From Gnetum montanum (taxonomy: Eukaryota > Streptophyta > Gnetopsida > Gnetales > Gnetaceae): a DNA stretch of 64,000 nt. Where the stretch lies: assembly GCA_015680685.1 (NCBI GenBank), contig MNCI01018957.1, positions 139,465 to 203,464 of the forward strand. The letters are read 5' to 3'. This document shows, piece after piece, positions 11,866 through 23,777 of this stretch. The notes beneath the pieces are model-generated. The model ran no database searches, was not told the origin of the DNA, and saw only the letters and a program-made list of their open reading frames with translations. The translations under genes and the position numbers were made by a program. Every line of letters begins with the position of its first letter. The stretch's first letter is position 1.

Positions 11866-13967
11866 TGGTTGTGAAAGGAAGGATGTTGCACTTGATTAAC
11901 ATTATGCTAGTTTGGATGAGTAAGTAGCTCCATGAGTGCTACACTTATGCGTGGGAATCATCCTAAAGAAAGGGCATTTCCAAAATTGTAGTGGGGAACT
12001 ACTAGCATTATCATGTCTATGTATGTTTGTAGCACAAGTGGAATTTTCTCATTGATGTTGTCATGTTGAACCTTCCTATGTTGCTAGTTGTGACATGTGA
12101 TAGAGTGGAGTATGAGGATATTGAGGATATGATTGAGGGTAAGAGGTGTAAGGTGGTGATCCTTCAAAATATGTTGTGGGTCAATGATACTAAGGAGAGT
12201 GGTAGTAGTGATTTGAAGTAGATGAAGAAGAACTATTTGGGGAAATAGGTTGTTGAACATAGTATCTATATAGGTTCTGCTAGTAGTAAGGGTAGTGCTA
12301 GTTTCATGATGGCCTCCCCCATGACTATGGGTTTTTCCACTGTAGTTGATAGTATTTTTAATGTTGATAAAAAGTCCCACTAGGATAGTACAATTGGTTG
12401 TAGGACTATCTATAATTACCTTGTGAGAAAGGTAATTTCCTAGGCATTTGCTTTTGTACGAACTTGGGATTCAATGCAGAAGCCCAATACTCATGTAGAT
12501 GTAACATCACTGGGTAATAACACCTCGAATGATCATATATTTAGATGTTGCAACCATCATCTTATTCGATTATTGAGTCTATAGTTTCTTCTTCTTTAAC
12601 CATTTTTCATATTTATATATAAGTGTTGCTAGCTATTTCTTGGTTCTTTTCCTTCTTTTATTATGATCAATTACCTCATTTTGCATAACTCTCTCCTCTA
12701 CAGTTTCTATGAAAGTTGTAACTTTCTGATTTATCCATTCTAACATCTTATCAAACCTTGCTTCAAGTTCATCAATAAAATTTTGTATTGACAAGGTTTG
12801 TTGCGAAATCACCTTATCAAGAGCTGCCTCTTTTTCTTGATCATAGATCTGAACCTTTTTCTTTTGAAGAGTTTGGTCCCAATGATATTTCTCAACATTC
12901 TCTCATTTACATACCTCTTCTTCTTCTTTTACCACATGTTCAATTAGCCCTTTGATCTTATGATTTCCTAGTTTGTATAATTGACCTTGAGCATACATCC
13001 CAAGGATCTCTATCATTTGACTATGAAGCCCATCTATGATGTGGAAAAGTTACTCTTCTTGAGAGAAACCATGGCCTGGGCATATATTTAGTAGAGAATA
13101 GTATCTATCTAGGGCTAATGAAAGGGTTCATGTTGTTCTTTCTTCAATTCTTGGATTTGTTTCCTTAGGTTGGACACCCTTGCATAGGTTTGATATTTCT
13201 CATTGAAAAGTTCTAGCATTATGGACCATTGATGGATTGAATTTGGTTTCAACAATCTATACCACACTTTGGCTTTATCTATTAGTGTCCTAGGAAAAAG
13301 CCTAAGCTTTTGCCACCCACTTTCAATGTTTTGTAAAATGCAGGCATCATGGAAGGCTTGTAAATGATGTTGTGGATCAGAATCATAGCCTCCCACAAAT
13401 TTAGGGATATTATTCATATTAAGCATTTTGATGTGCTTTGTAATCTACATCATGGTCTTAGTGGCCAACAAGGATTCATCATCATCATACATGTCATAGT
13501 GAAAATTCCTATTTCTATTTATCTACTTGTGATAATTTTTTCTATGTTCATTTTGATGTCTTTGATTTTCCCCATGGTTTTGATTTCTATCCTTATTTTA
13601 ACCCCATAGTGGAGCTTTATCTTAATACCTACGTTCATCTTCATCAGAACTAGACGTTGAAGAGGAAGAGAAAGATGAGGAACTAGGAGGATTGCCATGG
13701 CTTCTATAGTGTTCCCCATGATCCCTTGATTTATCTTTACCAAGTTTTGAGGAGGTCTTAGGCCTTGAGGCATCCCCTAGTCTAGGACTTACTTCATCTT
13801 CTCTAGGATTGTCTGGCTTAGATGAATGTAGTCCTTGAGTGTAGTTAGGATGATCATGAATACATGAAATCCCTACATGAGGTTGGTCACTCCAATTTTC
13901 TTTAGTATATATCTCATTATTCCTCCGATGAATGTTCTCTTCATACAATGAATTATCGCTAGCACCA
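11866..13967 (-). pseudogene. A1 gag remnant
   Basis: The best part is 13115-13426: MNNIPKFVGGYD, HHLQAFHDACILQNIE, WQKLRLFPRTL, then NEKYQTYARVSNLR, the capsid core shared with A0, A2, C and D. Upstream (13622-13960) is a Ser/Asp/Arg-rich segment with SSSSFSSSSTSSSDEDE. Compared with A0, about 100 bp carrying the probable ATG is deleted just after the primer site. An open frame therefore runs from the LTR across the primer site into gag; I take this as accidental. Downstream (12000-12900) is the degraded helical and Tyr/Pro/Gln-rich tail. Confidence 0.8.
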
Positions 13968-13985
13968 TCCTCGACAACGGTGCCA
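13968..13985 (-). promoter_or_regulatory. A1 primer-binding site (tRNA-Asp type)
   Basis: The minus strand reads TGGCACCGTTGTCGAGGA, complementary to the plant tRNA-Asp 3' end with three transition-type differences. It starts one base from the 5' LTR. Confidence 0.85.
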
Positions 13986-13986
13986 A

Positions 13987-14873
13987 TGATGAGTGGTGAG
14001 GTACCCCTATGTCCAACCATATGAATCATAAGCGTTCATGCATGATCTAGCTGAATTTTGTATGGGACTAGTTGTGCCTCTAGATCATTATGTCTTGATC
14101 ATAGTTCGCTATCTTTCCACTTGGACTAGTGATAGCTTCATCATGTATGGTTTAGTCCAAAGTGAGGCATATGATAATTGATGTTGTTTGGCCTTACACT
14201 ACTCCTAATGATAATGACAAAATCAATTATTTAAGCTAATTAATAATGGAAAGTAAAGTCTAAACTATCCTATGTGTGATGAGTATTCATTCCTAACCAT
14301 CTGTACATGCCTTGGACTTCATGCAACCAATGTTGGGATTACCAAACGTACTGTTACTGGGCATACCAAATGATAACACTATTAGGTTACCAAGTAGTTA
14401 CACTTAAGCACCCACAATTAGTCGTACTCATTCTACTTAATGATAAGAACAATAAAGAGTAATAAATGATAAGCATTAACTAAGTAAAATAGTAAGCATT
14501 TAAGTAATTAAAAATAATAATAAAGCTAAGTGGATGTTGTAATGATGGAAGTAATTTTGATCTTTATTGTCAAATATGTAACATGTCCACGTACATAACA
14601 CTCGAATAAGGATGTCGTACAATCACTTAACATTACACTGCAAGCATGCACAAGAAACTTAACAATACTTGAAATCTATCTTCTTTCTACTACTAGAAAT
14701 CTATATAAATCTATATCCCAACCATTCACCCAAGTGTTGTATTTATAGACTAGCATGGAAGGGTTGATATCAGATCCCAAACATTAGAGGTTGTGCCCCA
14801 ATATTGAATACTTGACATCATGACTCCTAAATCGGATATTTGATATTAGAGCCCTACAAAACATGACTCATCA
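13987..14873 (-). repeat. A1 5' LTR
   Basis: 887 bp, TG...CA on both strands, ending in the shared TAGGGGTACCTCACCACTCATCA-type terminus. On the minus strand U3 carries several GATATC/GATATT motifs before TATAAATA. R carries ATCCTTATT...AATAAAGAT, an inverted repeat around the poly(A) signal. Confidence 0.9.
14740..14747 (-). promoter_or_regulatory. A1 LTR TATA box
   Basis: TATAAATA on the minus strand, at the position occupied by TATAAATA in the LTRs of A0, A2, C and D. Confidence 0.65.
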
Positions 14874-14878
14874 GTAAC

Positions 14879-15006
14879 TAATACTATAAATAATCAAAAT
14901 GACTTAAACAACTTAATGATTTTAGTTACCTCAGAGACTTGAGAATGTTATTTCATAATCACCTTGAGCCTAAATACTAAATTTTTTAAATTTTAAGCTA
15001 ACCAAG
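14879..15006 (+). other. A0 fragment between A1 and B
   Basis: AT-rich A0 internal DNA that joins 5626 on the left and 60453 on the right once A1, B and D are removed. It would lie inside the putative ORF3 leader intron of A0. No coding potential is seen. Confidence 0.7.
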
Positions 15007-15944
15007 TGTAACACCCTATCCTAGCTAGGACAGGGTGATGCCTAGGATCACTAGTAAACTTACAATGGAAGCATGATAAAATAAAAACTAATGATGTGTA
15101 GAAATACATTCTATTAAGGAAGGTCAAACTACACAAAAATTCCATGCCAAATCAACAACTAAACATACATTACAATGAAAAAATGGAATATCTCTATATA
15201 AACCAAAAATCTACACTATTCTCACAATATACAAAAACACATACACATCATCATCACATATATAAGAGTATAAATAGTTTCATACAATTATAAATAGGCC
15301 ATATTCCTATACATGGAAATATACAATAACCAACCCCTAAAGGATTTCCCCTCCTCCACTCTTCCTCTCTATGCTTGTTGGGGCCCCTACAACTTCCACC
15401 TATAATTAAAAAAATTGAGTATAAAAATAATTGAAAATCCTTTACATGTCTTCTACTAGATGGTCCACAAGTGCTACCCTAGAGGAGAGGAGTGGGGTAC
15501 AAGGAAACCTGCATTACTTGTTAGTCTTGCACATGCTAAGAGCAACTCATGAACACACACCATAGTGCACATAACACTAACATCATCATTATCAAAGAGG
15601 ATAGATGGCCATAATACAATCACAAATAAAGCCATGGTCCAACATAATCTATCATCTATTCATTACACCACATCACACACCTTTCCACTATCATGTACAC
15701 TAGACTATTAAATAATCCATGACTCACATAATCATAATCCAATAATATGATATCAGTGATATGACTCACAAACTAATACTATCATATACATAGCCCATGT
15801 GGTCGCTAGCATATCCACACTCAATGTAGCATCTGAAGCGTTTCCATGAGAACTCATAATAGCCATTTATTGTAGGTTTTTTATTAGTCTTTTCTTTATC
15901 CAATTAGTGCTAGGATCCATCAACCTGTGATCTGCAACCACTAT
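15007..15944 (-). repeat. B 3' LTR, part 1 (before A2)
   Basis: It matches 44445-45390 of the other LTR, including the TGTAACACCCTA start (plus view), the ACTAATGA(T)GTGTA segment and CCTGCAACCACT at the A2 junction. Small open frames in it are not conserved as proteins. Confidence 0.9.
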
Positions 15945-16807
15945 TGATGAGTGGTAAGGTATCCCTACGCCCAACCATACAAATCATAGGTGTTCACGTG
16001 CGATCTAGTTGAATTTCGGAAACTATAATTACTAAGTATGCTAGAGCTAAACCATGCATGCATGTTGTCCATTCATTATCTTCCTAGTCCCACTTGTTGA
16101 GTTCAATTGTGTGGTTAAGTGTGACTGAGGTGTAAGATTTTTATTATTTTGTGTTTTTATCAAATTATTCACCTAGAACAAGAATAAAAGTAAGAGTGAT
16201 TAAATGCTAAGTAAACTATGGTCTAATCTATCCTAACACAAGTAACTATTCCTACTTCCTAGACACATCCTAAAATTTGTGTAAACATTGCTAGGCTGTC
16301 AAACGCTAACTGTTCCTGAGCTACTAAGTGTCACACGTATGTTCAAAGGGGTCGTGCTTGTGTATCTTAATGAGTTGCTTGGCTAATCAAAATTAATTAC
16401 TACATAAATAATATTTATGTAAATTGTATGAAATATAAATGTATAAGAAAGAAAGTCTCAAGTGCTGCAAGAAATGAATTAAAGAGTTCATCTTTATTGC
16501 CAACATAATAGTGTGTTCAGGTACATCAATGCTTGAATAAAGATCCGTTCACACTTAGATCTCCTATTGCGGGCACTTGGAAAATATTCTAACTCTCAAA
16601 TGGACAAACTGCAAGATTTTTGCTACTTGACTACCAAAAACTACTTCCAATTGTATGCTTGGGCACTGTATTTATAGACTCGGGGGTAACCCTATGATAT
16701 CGAATGTATGATATCGCATCTTGGGTCACGATATCGCGTACTTGATATCATGTACCCAATATCGTGGCCACCTCGATATTGGAGCATATGAAAAACATAA
16801 TTTATCA
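15945..16807 (-). repeat. A2 3' LTR
   Basis: 863 bp, the same length as the other A2 LTR. U3 (minus strand) carries about five GATATC motifs, most followed by G, before TATAAATA (16669-16676). R carries the ATCTTTATT...AATAAAGAT inverted repeat. Confidence 0.92.
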
Positions 16808-16859
16808 ACTATCCTTCTAGAGGATTGGTGATAGGGATGAACACACCTATACCACCTAT
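16808..16859 (-). other. B-derived flank sequence inside A2, next to its 3' LTR
   Basis: ACTATCCTTCTAGAGGATTG and the following 32 bases repeat, almost letter for letter, the B sequence flanking the other end of A2 (24641-24692). That sequence belongs to B, because it also occurs in the uninterrupted B LTR near 45400. It should not lie inside A2. The copied stretch stops at a shared CCACCTA. Confidence 0.8.
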
Positions 16860-16920
16860 GCAAGTGATATGGTCGCATCCTCCTTGGTGAATATAGTTCT
16901 ACTTCCAATCCACGCTTTCC

Positions 16921-16985
16921 ACTGCAATCACAACAAAACCAAGGATTAGTATATATAGTGTAATAGATTATAGCTGAATACCTTG
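16921..16985 (-). other. Intron-3'-end-like sequence in A2
   Basis: On the minus strand TATACTAATCC (branch-point-like) is followed by a T/G-rich run and TTGTGATTGCAG, then TGGAAAGCGTGG. This is the look of a plant intron end followed by an exon. It lies in the part of A2 with no counterpart in the sister elements. Confidence 0.3.
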
Positions 16986-17788
16986 TCTCGTTGGTAATTT
17001 TATTTAGCCGAGTTATGATTGTGATAGATTGGTTGCTTGATATTGTTAGTGGAAAGGTTGAAAAATGGGTTAAGTAAGAGAAGTGATCCATAAAATTTAG
17101 AAAAATCTTAACATAAAAAATACTGGAAAGAGGGTATTCACAACAATAAAAAGGAGTTCATTACAAATAGTTGTGAAGGTGTGTATAATTTGGATGGCAT
17201 GAATGGGATAAATAAAAAGAATTTAATTGTAACAATGTCTAAGGGTAAAGAACTTAACTTAACCAAACCAAAAGATATGCAAGTGGGTCCTCCCCAAAGC
17301 AAGTAGAGGCTTTTATGCCCTTGAATAACTTCAAACCAAGAAGTCCATGGGCACCATGGATGATTAATGGTTACGAAAATTTAAGTACAAAAACCTAGCA
17401 GTAATTGACTGAGAAACCTAATACATCAAACCATAACATTGAATTAAAACATAAAACCGGTAGTGAGATGAGGCATGAAAAGCATAGATGGATGATAGAG
17501 AGAATGGAATAGAGTTCCTAATTATGGTCACATGCAGTCCCTTGTGAAGTTTGTGATTAAATGACTTGGTAGGATCCACCCTCAGTCCAAACCAAAACCA
17601 ACCACTTTTAGTGACTTCGCATCGACATTCTAAGGCTAGTCCATCACCTGAGACACAAGAATGCTCTCACAAAGCAATCACCATTCCAAATTAAAGAGAA
17701 GATAGAAAGTGAGAAAGGGCCTTAGTTAGACAAGGCAAGACAAGTCTCATAACTAGTGCTTGTAGCCCTTTTATTTGTTCTAAGGGGT

Positions 17789-17962
17789 GTGCTTTGAATT
17801 CCCATGTTTTTTTTTTTTGAATGGAAACCACACCATGCAAAGACCCATGCATTTTTCACATTTATTTTGTCCAAGGAGTGTGCTTTGAATCCTCATCTTT
17901 CTTTCTTTCTTTCTTTTTTTATTTTTTATTTTTTTTTGTGATAAGGACCACACCATGCAAGG
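17789..17962 (-). repeat. A2 twofold CATGGTGTGG / TTCAAAGCACAC repeat
   Basis: On the minus strand two units each read CATGGTGTGG, then an A-rich stretch, then GGATTCAAAGCACAC or similar. The same two-unit arrangement lies at 37945-38075 in C and 55008-55220 in D. Confidence 0.85.
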
Positions 17963-18591
17963 ACTAATTTAACTTCCTATTGTGAAATGATGCAGAACGG
18001 TGAGAAGCTTACGAGAACACTCTTGCACAAAGAAAAATAGAAAAGCACTAAGAATACCACATCCATTTGAAGCCACACACTATCCAAACCTTTGATTCCT
18101 TCCCAATTTCGAAAACTACACAAGTCACCAATTTATTAAAGTTGCATTAATGAAGAAGAGACTGCATGCTTCCAAAACAAGAAAAACCATAGAGTATGTG
18201 GATGGGTGGATGATGTGGACTCACTGCCTGTTATATGAAAAGAAACCATGTCCCAATCATCAGTAACAACATTCAAATTTAGAAACCAAACATCAACAAT
18301 CAAATTACAAATGAAGCATACCACCATCGAGTAGCACATTACCATTGTACTTGCCACCTTATTAGCAGAAAAAGTAGAAAAACACAAGCAAACATAAAAG
18401 AAAGTAAAATATTAGGTAATAAATATTGAATATATTAATGATGCTATAAAATAAAAACTAAGAAAAGATCAATAACTTGAAAAATGCCAATATGTAAAAC
18501 AAAGAAGATGAAAAAAAAAGTTGTAAAATAAAAAATGTGTAAAATAAAAAAAAATTCAAAAGACTGAGGAGCAACATAAAGTGTTAGTATG

Positions 18592-21500
18592 GGTGGCCAC
18601 CTCCCCCATGACTAAGTTGGAAGGGGGAGATCTAAAATATTGAGCATGGTTGTCCATCTGATGAGATGTTTGCTGAGTTGGTTGGCGTGGGCTCATGGAA
18701 AGGTTTTACTTGTTGGAAGTTGACTAATTTTTTCTTATTTGGGCTATCAGGTTTGTAGATGATCATGGCCCCAGATGGAAAAGTCTCAACAATAATTTAA
18801 GGTCCTTCCCCACAATGTTTGAAATTTGGTTTGTTGGGGTACATGTGCAAGATTCCAATAGAGAACCTTGTCTCCTGGTTGAAACTTGACTTTTCTTATT
18901 TTGAGGTCTTGGCATTTCTTGTTGAATACCTTATGCATTTCATTGGATGAAAAGGTCATTAATCAATTTTCACCTAGCAAGTTGAGATTCATTAATCATT
19001 CTTTCTATGCTAGACTTACATTTAGGTCAAGATCACAGGTTGTAGAGAGTGTACAAAGTTGGAATTGGATGGGCAATGTTGGTAGTTTTCCATATACAAG
19101 CTCATAGGGAGAATAACCCATGGAAAGCTTCCATGTAGAGTGATAGGCCCAAAGGGCATCATTTAATTTAGTGCTCCAATCCCTTCGATATTTTCTAATG
19201 GTATGCATTAAAATTTTTGTAATCTCCTGATTAGTGATCTCAGCTTGACCATTAGCTTGGGGGTGATATCGTGTTGTGAGTTTATGCTTAACCCCCAAGC
19301 GTTGCATCAGTTTCTAAAAAGTGGCACCTATAAAATGAGTTCCATTATCAGAAATTAATGCACGAGGTACACAAAACCTATTTATGATTTTTTTTTGTAC
19401 AAACCAAGCAGCAATGATGGAGGTATAGTCGACGACGACTGCTGCTTTTGCCCACTTGGTATAATAGTCAACTACAACTATTATATATGCCTTTCCATTT
19501 GATAGAAGTGCAATGGGATCCATAAAGTTAATGCCCCAAATATCAAATGGCTCAAGAGGTTGAATCCATTGTTGTGGCCCCTCCATTCAAGCTATCGTTC
19601 CACCATCCCTCTAGCAACAATCACAAGTGTAGACGAATTGGTGTACATCCCTGAAGATTGTTGGCCAATAATATCCTGCCATGAGGATTTTTATGGTCAT
19701 GCATCTCCTAGCATAATGGCCCCCACAAGGACCTTTGTGAGCATCCTAGAGAACATGTAGTTGATCTGTATCAGGAACACACCAACGTACTAGACCATCA
19801 AGACAAACTTTGTAAAGGTTTCCATTAATCTCCATGAAATGCTTGACCCGGTGAAGAAACTATTGTTTCTTTCTAGTGTTCAGCCCATGTGGCAGTTCTT
19901 GCTTAAGAAAATAAGTAAGGATGGTGTCATACCATTTTCGTTCATCAGGCATTTGTGCATTAATAGCCCCTACAAGAAGAGATTCATTAGAGAATTGATT
20001 AGATAAAGAACTCTCTTTCTTCTTGTCATCCCATCTTAGTTGCGATAACTAATTTGCAACCACATTCTCCACACCTTTTTAATCTACCATCATGATATCC
20101 AACTCCTAAAAAATCACAAGCCACCATATGACATGGGGGCTCATCATTGGTTTATTCATTAGAAATTGAATGGCGCTATGATCTATGTGCACAAACACTT
20201 TGTAGCCAAGCACATAGTTCCTAAACTTCTCTGAGGCAAACACCACTGCCATCAACTCCTTTTTTGTGGTGGTGTAGTTTATTTGTGCACCATCAATGCT
20301 TTAACTTGTGCAACGACTGTAATATGAACATTTTTTATCATCCATTTGCATAAGCACTATCCCAAAAGCATAATTCAATGCATCAGTCATCACATGAAAC
20401 GGTCTAGACTAATCAAGTGCTTAAAGAATTCGGGTTTCAACAAGATTTTGTTTCAATTGCTGAAATGTTGTTTCACATGCAAGGGTCCAAATAAATGATG
20501 CATCCTTCTTTATCAATTCTACCAACGGCTTGGCGATTTTGGAAAAATTCTCGATGAAGCGTTGGTAGTAGCCAGTATGACCAAGAAATGACAATACTTC
20601 TTTGACTATTTTGGGTTGGCAAGTTATTCCTTGGATGAACCCTATTTTTTTAGAGTCCATCTCAATTCTTTCTTTTGAGATATGATGCCCCAAGACTATG
20701 TCCTCCTAGACCATAAGATGGTTCTTTTGCCAATTGAGCTGGAGGTTTGTTTCAACACATCTCTTCAACACCTACTCAAGACAATCCAAGGCTTGCTCGA
20801 ACATAACTCCGTAAGTAGAAAAATCATCCATGAAGTCTTCTACCCTACTACTAATCTGTTGTTGGAAAATACTGAGAGCTAATCATTGAAATGTGGCTAG
20901 GGCATTACATAGACCAAGTGGCATCTAACGGTAAGCAAAAGTTCCCCAAGGACTTGTGAAAGTTATCTTTGCCTAGCCCTCTGGTGCAATCTGGATTTGG
21001 TTATAGCCACTATAACTATCCATAAAGCTATAATAACAATGCCCAGAAATGGTGTCTAGCAGTTGGTTAACGAAAGGTAACGAAAAATGATCCTTGAAAG
21101 TTACCATGTTGAGCAGCCAAAAATCAATGCACACCCGCCATTTACCTCCTTTCTTAGGTACAATCATGAGTGGACTGACCCACTCACTATCTGCAACAAG
21201 GTAGATGAATCCTACCTTGAGGAGTTTTTTCAATCTCCTCTTTGACAATCTGCTTTACTTTGGGATTCAAATGCTACTATGGCTATTATTTCGACTTAAC
21301 GGTGGGATCAGTGTATATTCGGTGCTAAATCCCAGTGAGTTTTGAATATGACCAAGCAAAAGCTTCTGACCACTTTTTCATAACTTTTATCAAATTTTTC
21401 TTCTGTTCTATAGCAAGCTTAGTATTAATAATAATCAACCTTCCATTTTTCAAAAATACGTACTCCATTCTAGCTGGTAGTGTCTCCAATTCAAGGGGCT

Positions 21501-22256
21501 CTTATTTAAAATTGTCAGGAATTTCCAACTCACCCCAATTAACATCATCATTTGTTCCTTCAAAGATCTAGTGATGAACTTGCTTAAGTTCATCCATACT
21601 TGCAACATATTCATACGTTAGGCCCTTAGTAGGTTTCATGCATAATGTACTGCTACTAGAATTAGCTATCAACCATTGGGTGCCTTCTTGTTTTGTGGCT
21701 TCTACATACAGACATCTCTGGATCTTAGCTTCTAGTGCACACTACTTGCATGCAGATATAGATGTTTACTTTACTGACCATAACTTCTACACACAATGGC
21801 ACCCTGAATCATTGTACGTGATACATGGAACTCTCAAGATCTCTAATGCCCATTTTGAAATCAATAGTACTTAACCACACTCTTCCCATAATAATTGGAA
21901 AGTCCCCCTTGCAGTTCTCCACTTTGATTACTAAGAAATCAGCAAGATATGAACACCCACAAATGGTGGTGATGATGTCCTCAACTAGTCCCAATGGAAT
22001 AGTGATGGACTGGTGTGCCAATTCCAGTTGAATGTTTCTCTTCATCAAGGGAGGAAGATCATCTCATGTAAGATCAAATTAACACTAGAACCAGAGTTAA
22101 GAAGATCTTTACAAGGTTCATTCTGAACAATTTGTAAGTATACTAGGGGACTCCTGAGATCAGCTAACTTTTTGGGTAGGTTACCAACTTGAATCCAATT
22201 AGATACAGCATGTGTTAGCATTACAATATGGACTTGACAAGGATTTTTTTTTTTTG
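18592..22256 (-). pseudogene. A2 pol remnant (protease, RT, RNase H, integrase)
   Basis: Domains in order on the minus strand: aspartic protease (22250-21810) with LLNSGSSVNLI, where the catalytic D of D-S-G reads N, and FPIIMGRVWLS; RT (about 21580-20800) with SEWVSPLMIVPKKGGKWRVC and DSYSGYNQIQIAPEG; RNase H (about 20700-19990) with FLGHTGYYQRFIENFSKIAK; integrase (about 19870-18600) with WGINFMDP (first catalytic D reads N), LISDNGTHF, YHPQANGQAEITNQE (catalytic E) and the ALWAYHSTWK...SPYELVYGKLP segment. Frameshifts and stops interrupt it, so it is inactive. The protease follows the gag deletion directly, apparently in one polyprotein as in C. Confidence 0.88.
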
Positions 22257-23613
22257 AAGGCATAGACACCAAGGGTTTTCCTGGTTTCAGATCACAACTC
22301 ATTTATGATATGGTGAAGCTAATCAAGCTAAGACTATCCATGGCTAGCACACCTATGCAATAGAGAGTAGTATCGGCCAATAAGAGCATCCAAGGGTTCA
22401 TGATTCCCTTGTTTCCACCCTTAAATTTGTTTCCTTAGATTGGATACTTAGGAGTACATTTGATATTTGTCATTGAAAAATTCCAACATCGTACTCCACC
22501 ACCTGATTGATTCTAGTTCTAAGGGTTGATACCAATTTTTTGCTTCCTTTATAAGTGTCCATGGAAATAATTTCAGCTTTTTCCATTCTTTCTCAATATT
22601 CTGCAAGGCACATGCATCTTGAAAGGCCTGAAGATGATTTTGTGGATTAGCATCATATCCTCCCTCAAACTGAGGGATGTTGTTCATGTCCATCCTTTTT
22701 ATTATGCTATCCTTCATGTGCCTTGTTGATATCCTCATAGCCTCTGCAATATTCAACATGCCTTGAGTAGTAAGTAGAGGTTCATCAAGGCCATGATGGT
22801 GGTGCCTATGATGTTCTCTACTAGCCATTCTTTCTTGATGATGGGCTTCTTTGGATTGCCCACATCTTTGATCACAACTATCTTGATGGTCCCTTCTATT
22901 GTTTTGGTCCCGTCAGTTACCTCCATCATAGTTATTCCTTCTACGGCCATGATTTGAACCAAATGAAGAAGAAGAAGAAGACGATGAAGAAGAAGAAAAA
23001 TGGGAACTTGCTCCGTGTTGATGCCTATCACCCTTCCTTCAATGCTCACGACCACGATCACAGTCGTGATCTCCTTTGTCCCCATTTTCCTAACTTACTT
23101 CTCTAGATCCATTTTTATCATTGGATCCATTTTGACTAGAACCTGGATTATGAATTATGATTGTACATTCTAGTTGAGGGCTCCTTGAACAAAGTCAAAG
23201 AGAGAAGAATCACTAAAGAAGTGGTCACCTTCATCAATTGGGCCAAGCGGAGGTGAAAAAATATTTGACCCCTTGCCCTTCACAAGCTTGTGTTGGTGCT
23301 CCAACTAACAATCCCTTAATTTTTGTGATTCAGTGGGATGATAATCCCTTGAGTCAGGATCTCACATCTCATATTCTCCATGAAGATGTTGAAGCTCGTG
23401 CCGTGTGAGCATTAGCTAGAGCATTACTAGAATAAATTGGTCAAGTGGCAACACAACGTTGCCTTCCATATTACGCCATAGCAACAATTCATCTTGATGC
23501 AAGATGAAGGTGAAGTCTGGTACATACTCATCGGGATGAGCATATACCACCCAATATTGTTGAGGCACTTGGACTACCTTGGGTGAAAATGGGCTCCTAT
23601 GAGAAGAAGACAT
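22257..23613 (-). pseudogene. A2 gag remnant, C-terminal half deleted
   Basis: The start MSSSHRSPF at 23613 leads into VVYAHPDEYVPDFTFILHQD, an N-terminal segment shared with C and D but absent from A0 and A1. A Ser/Arg/His-rich linker follows, then the capsid core (22828-22448) with MNNIPQFEGGYD, FQDACALQNIE, KLKLFPWTLIKEAKNWYQ and NDKYQMYS. After the ETRKTLGVYA segment (near 22260) the frame jumps straight into pre-protease sequence at a poly-A run (minus strand). The helical segment, knuckle and Pro/Gln-rich tail present in C and D, over 1 kb, are missing. Confidence 0.85.
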
Positions 23614-23758
23614 TTTGTGTTAATGAACTTATAAGTAGTATGCATTTAAGGTTTAATTTAATTAAAATAACTTTTTTTTCATAGGATTTGACTCTTAGGT
23701 TTCAAACAACAAGGTTACTAAGTTTTACCTAGTTTAGATAGCGCACATAGAACTATAG

Positions 23759-23776
23759 TCCCTAGCAACGGTGCCA
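23759..23776 (-). promoter_or_regulatory. A2 primer-binding site (tRNA-Asp type)
   Basis: The minus strand reads TGGCACCGTTGCTAGGGA beside the 5' LTR, complementary to the tRNA-Asp 3' end with a few transitions. Confidence 0.85.
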
Positions 23777-23777
23777 A

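Larger units (their letters stand above)
5627..14873 (-). mobile_element. Element A1: Ty3/gypsy element with gag and ORF3 but no pol
   Basis: It is flanked by ATAAC (5622-5626) and GTAAC (14874-14878), a TSD with one transition. The LTRs run TAATGAG/TGATGAG to CTCATCA. On the minus strand the order is 5' LTR, tRNA-Asp primer site, gag, a short piece before RT, post-pol noncoding DNA, ORF3, polypurine tract, 3' LTR. RT, RNase H and integrase are absent, so it is a non-autonomous derivative inserted into A0. Confidence 0.9.
16860..18591 (-). other. A2 post-pol noncoding region
   Basis: From the pol end at about 18592 downward it carries the shared blocks: CCATCC/GAGTCCACATCATCC near 18210-18235, the twofold TTCAAAGCACAC repeat (17789-17962), the 'GTTTTGGTTTGGACTGAGG' block near 17585, and GGGGAGGACCCAC near 17285. 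Below about 17200 the sequence is unlike the other elements and holds no ORF3. Confidence 0.65.

Noticed and set aside
13622-14029. 135-codon minus-strand frame that starts in the A1 LTR and crosses the primer site
   Set aside because: It is open only because a deletion after the primer site joins LTR DNA to gag. The LTR part is not coding in A0, A2 or D. A similar chance frame crosses the C LTR at 30840-31223.
16726-17091. 121-codon minus-strand frame in A2 reading through the LTR edge
   Set aside because: It spans LTR, duplicated host flank and noncoding DNA, has no family resemblance, and crosses the proposed splice-like site.
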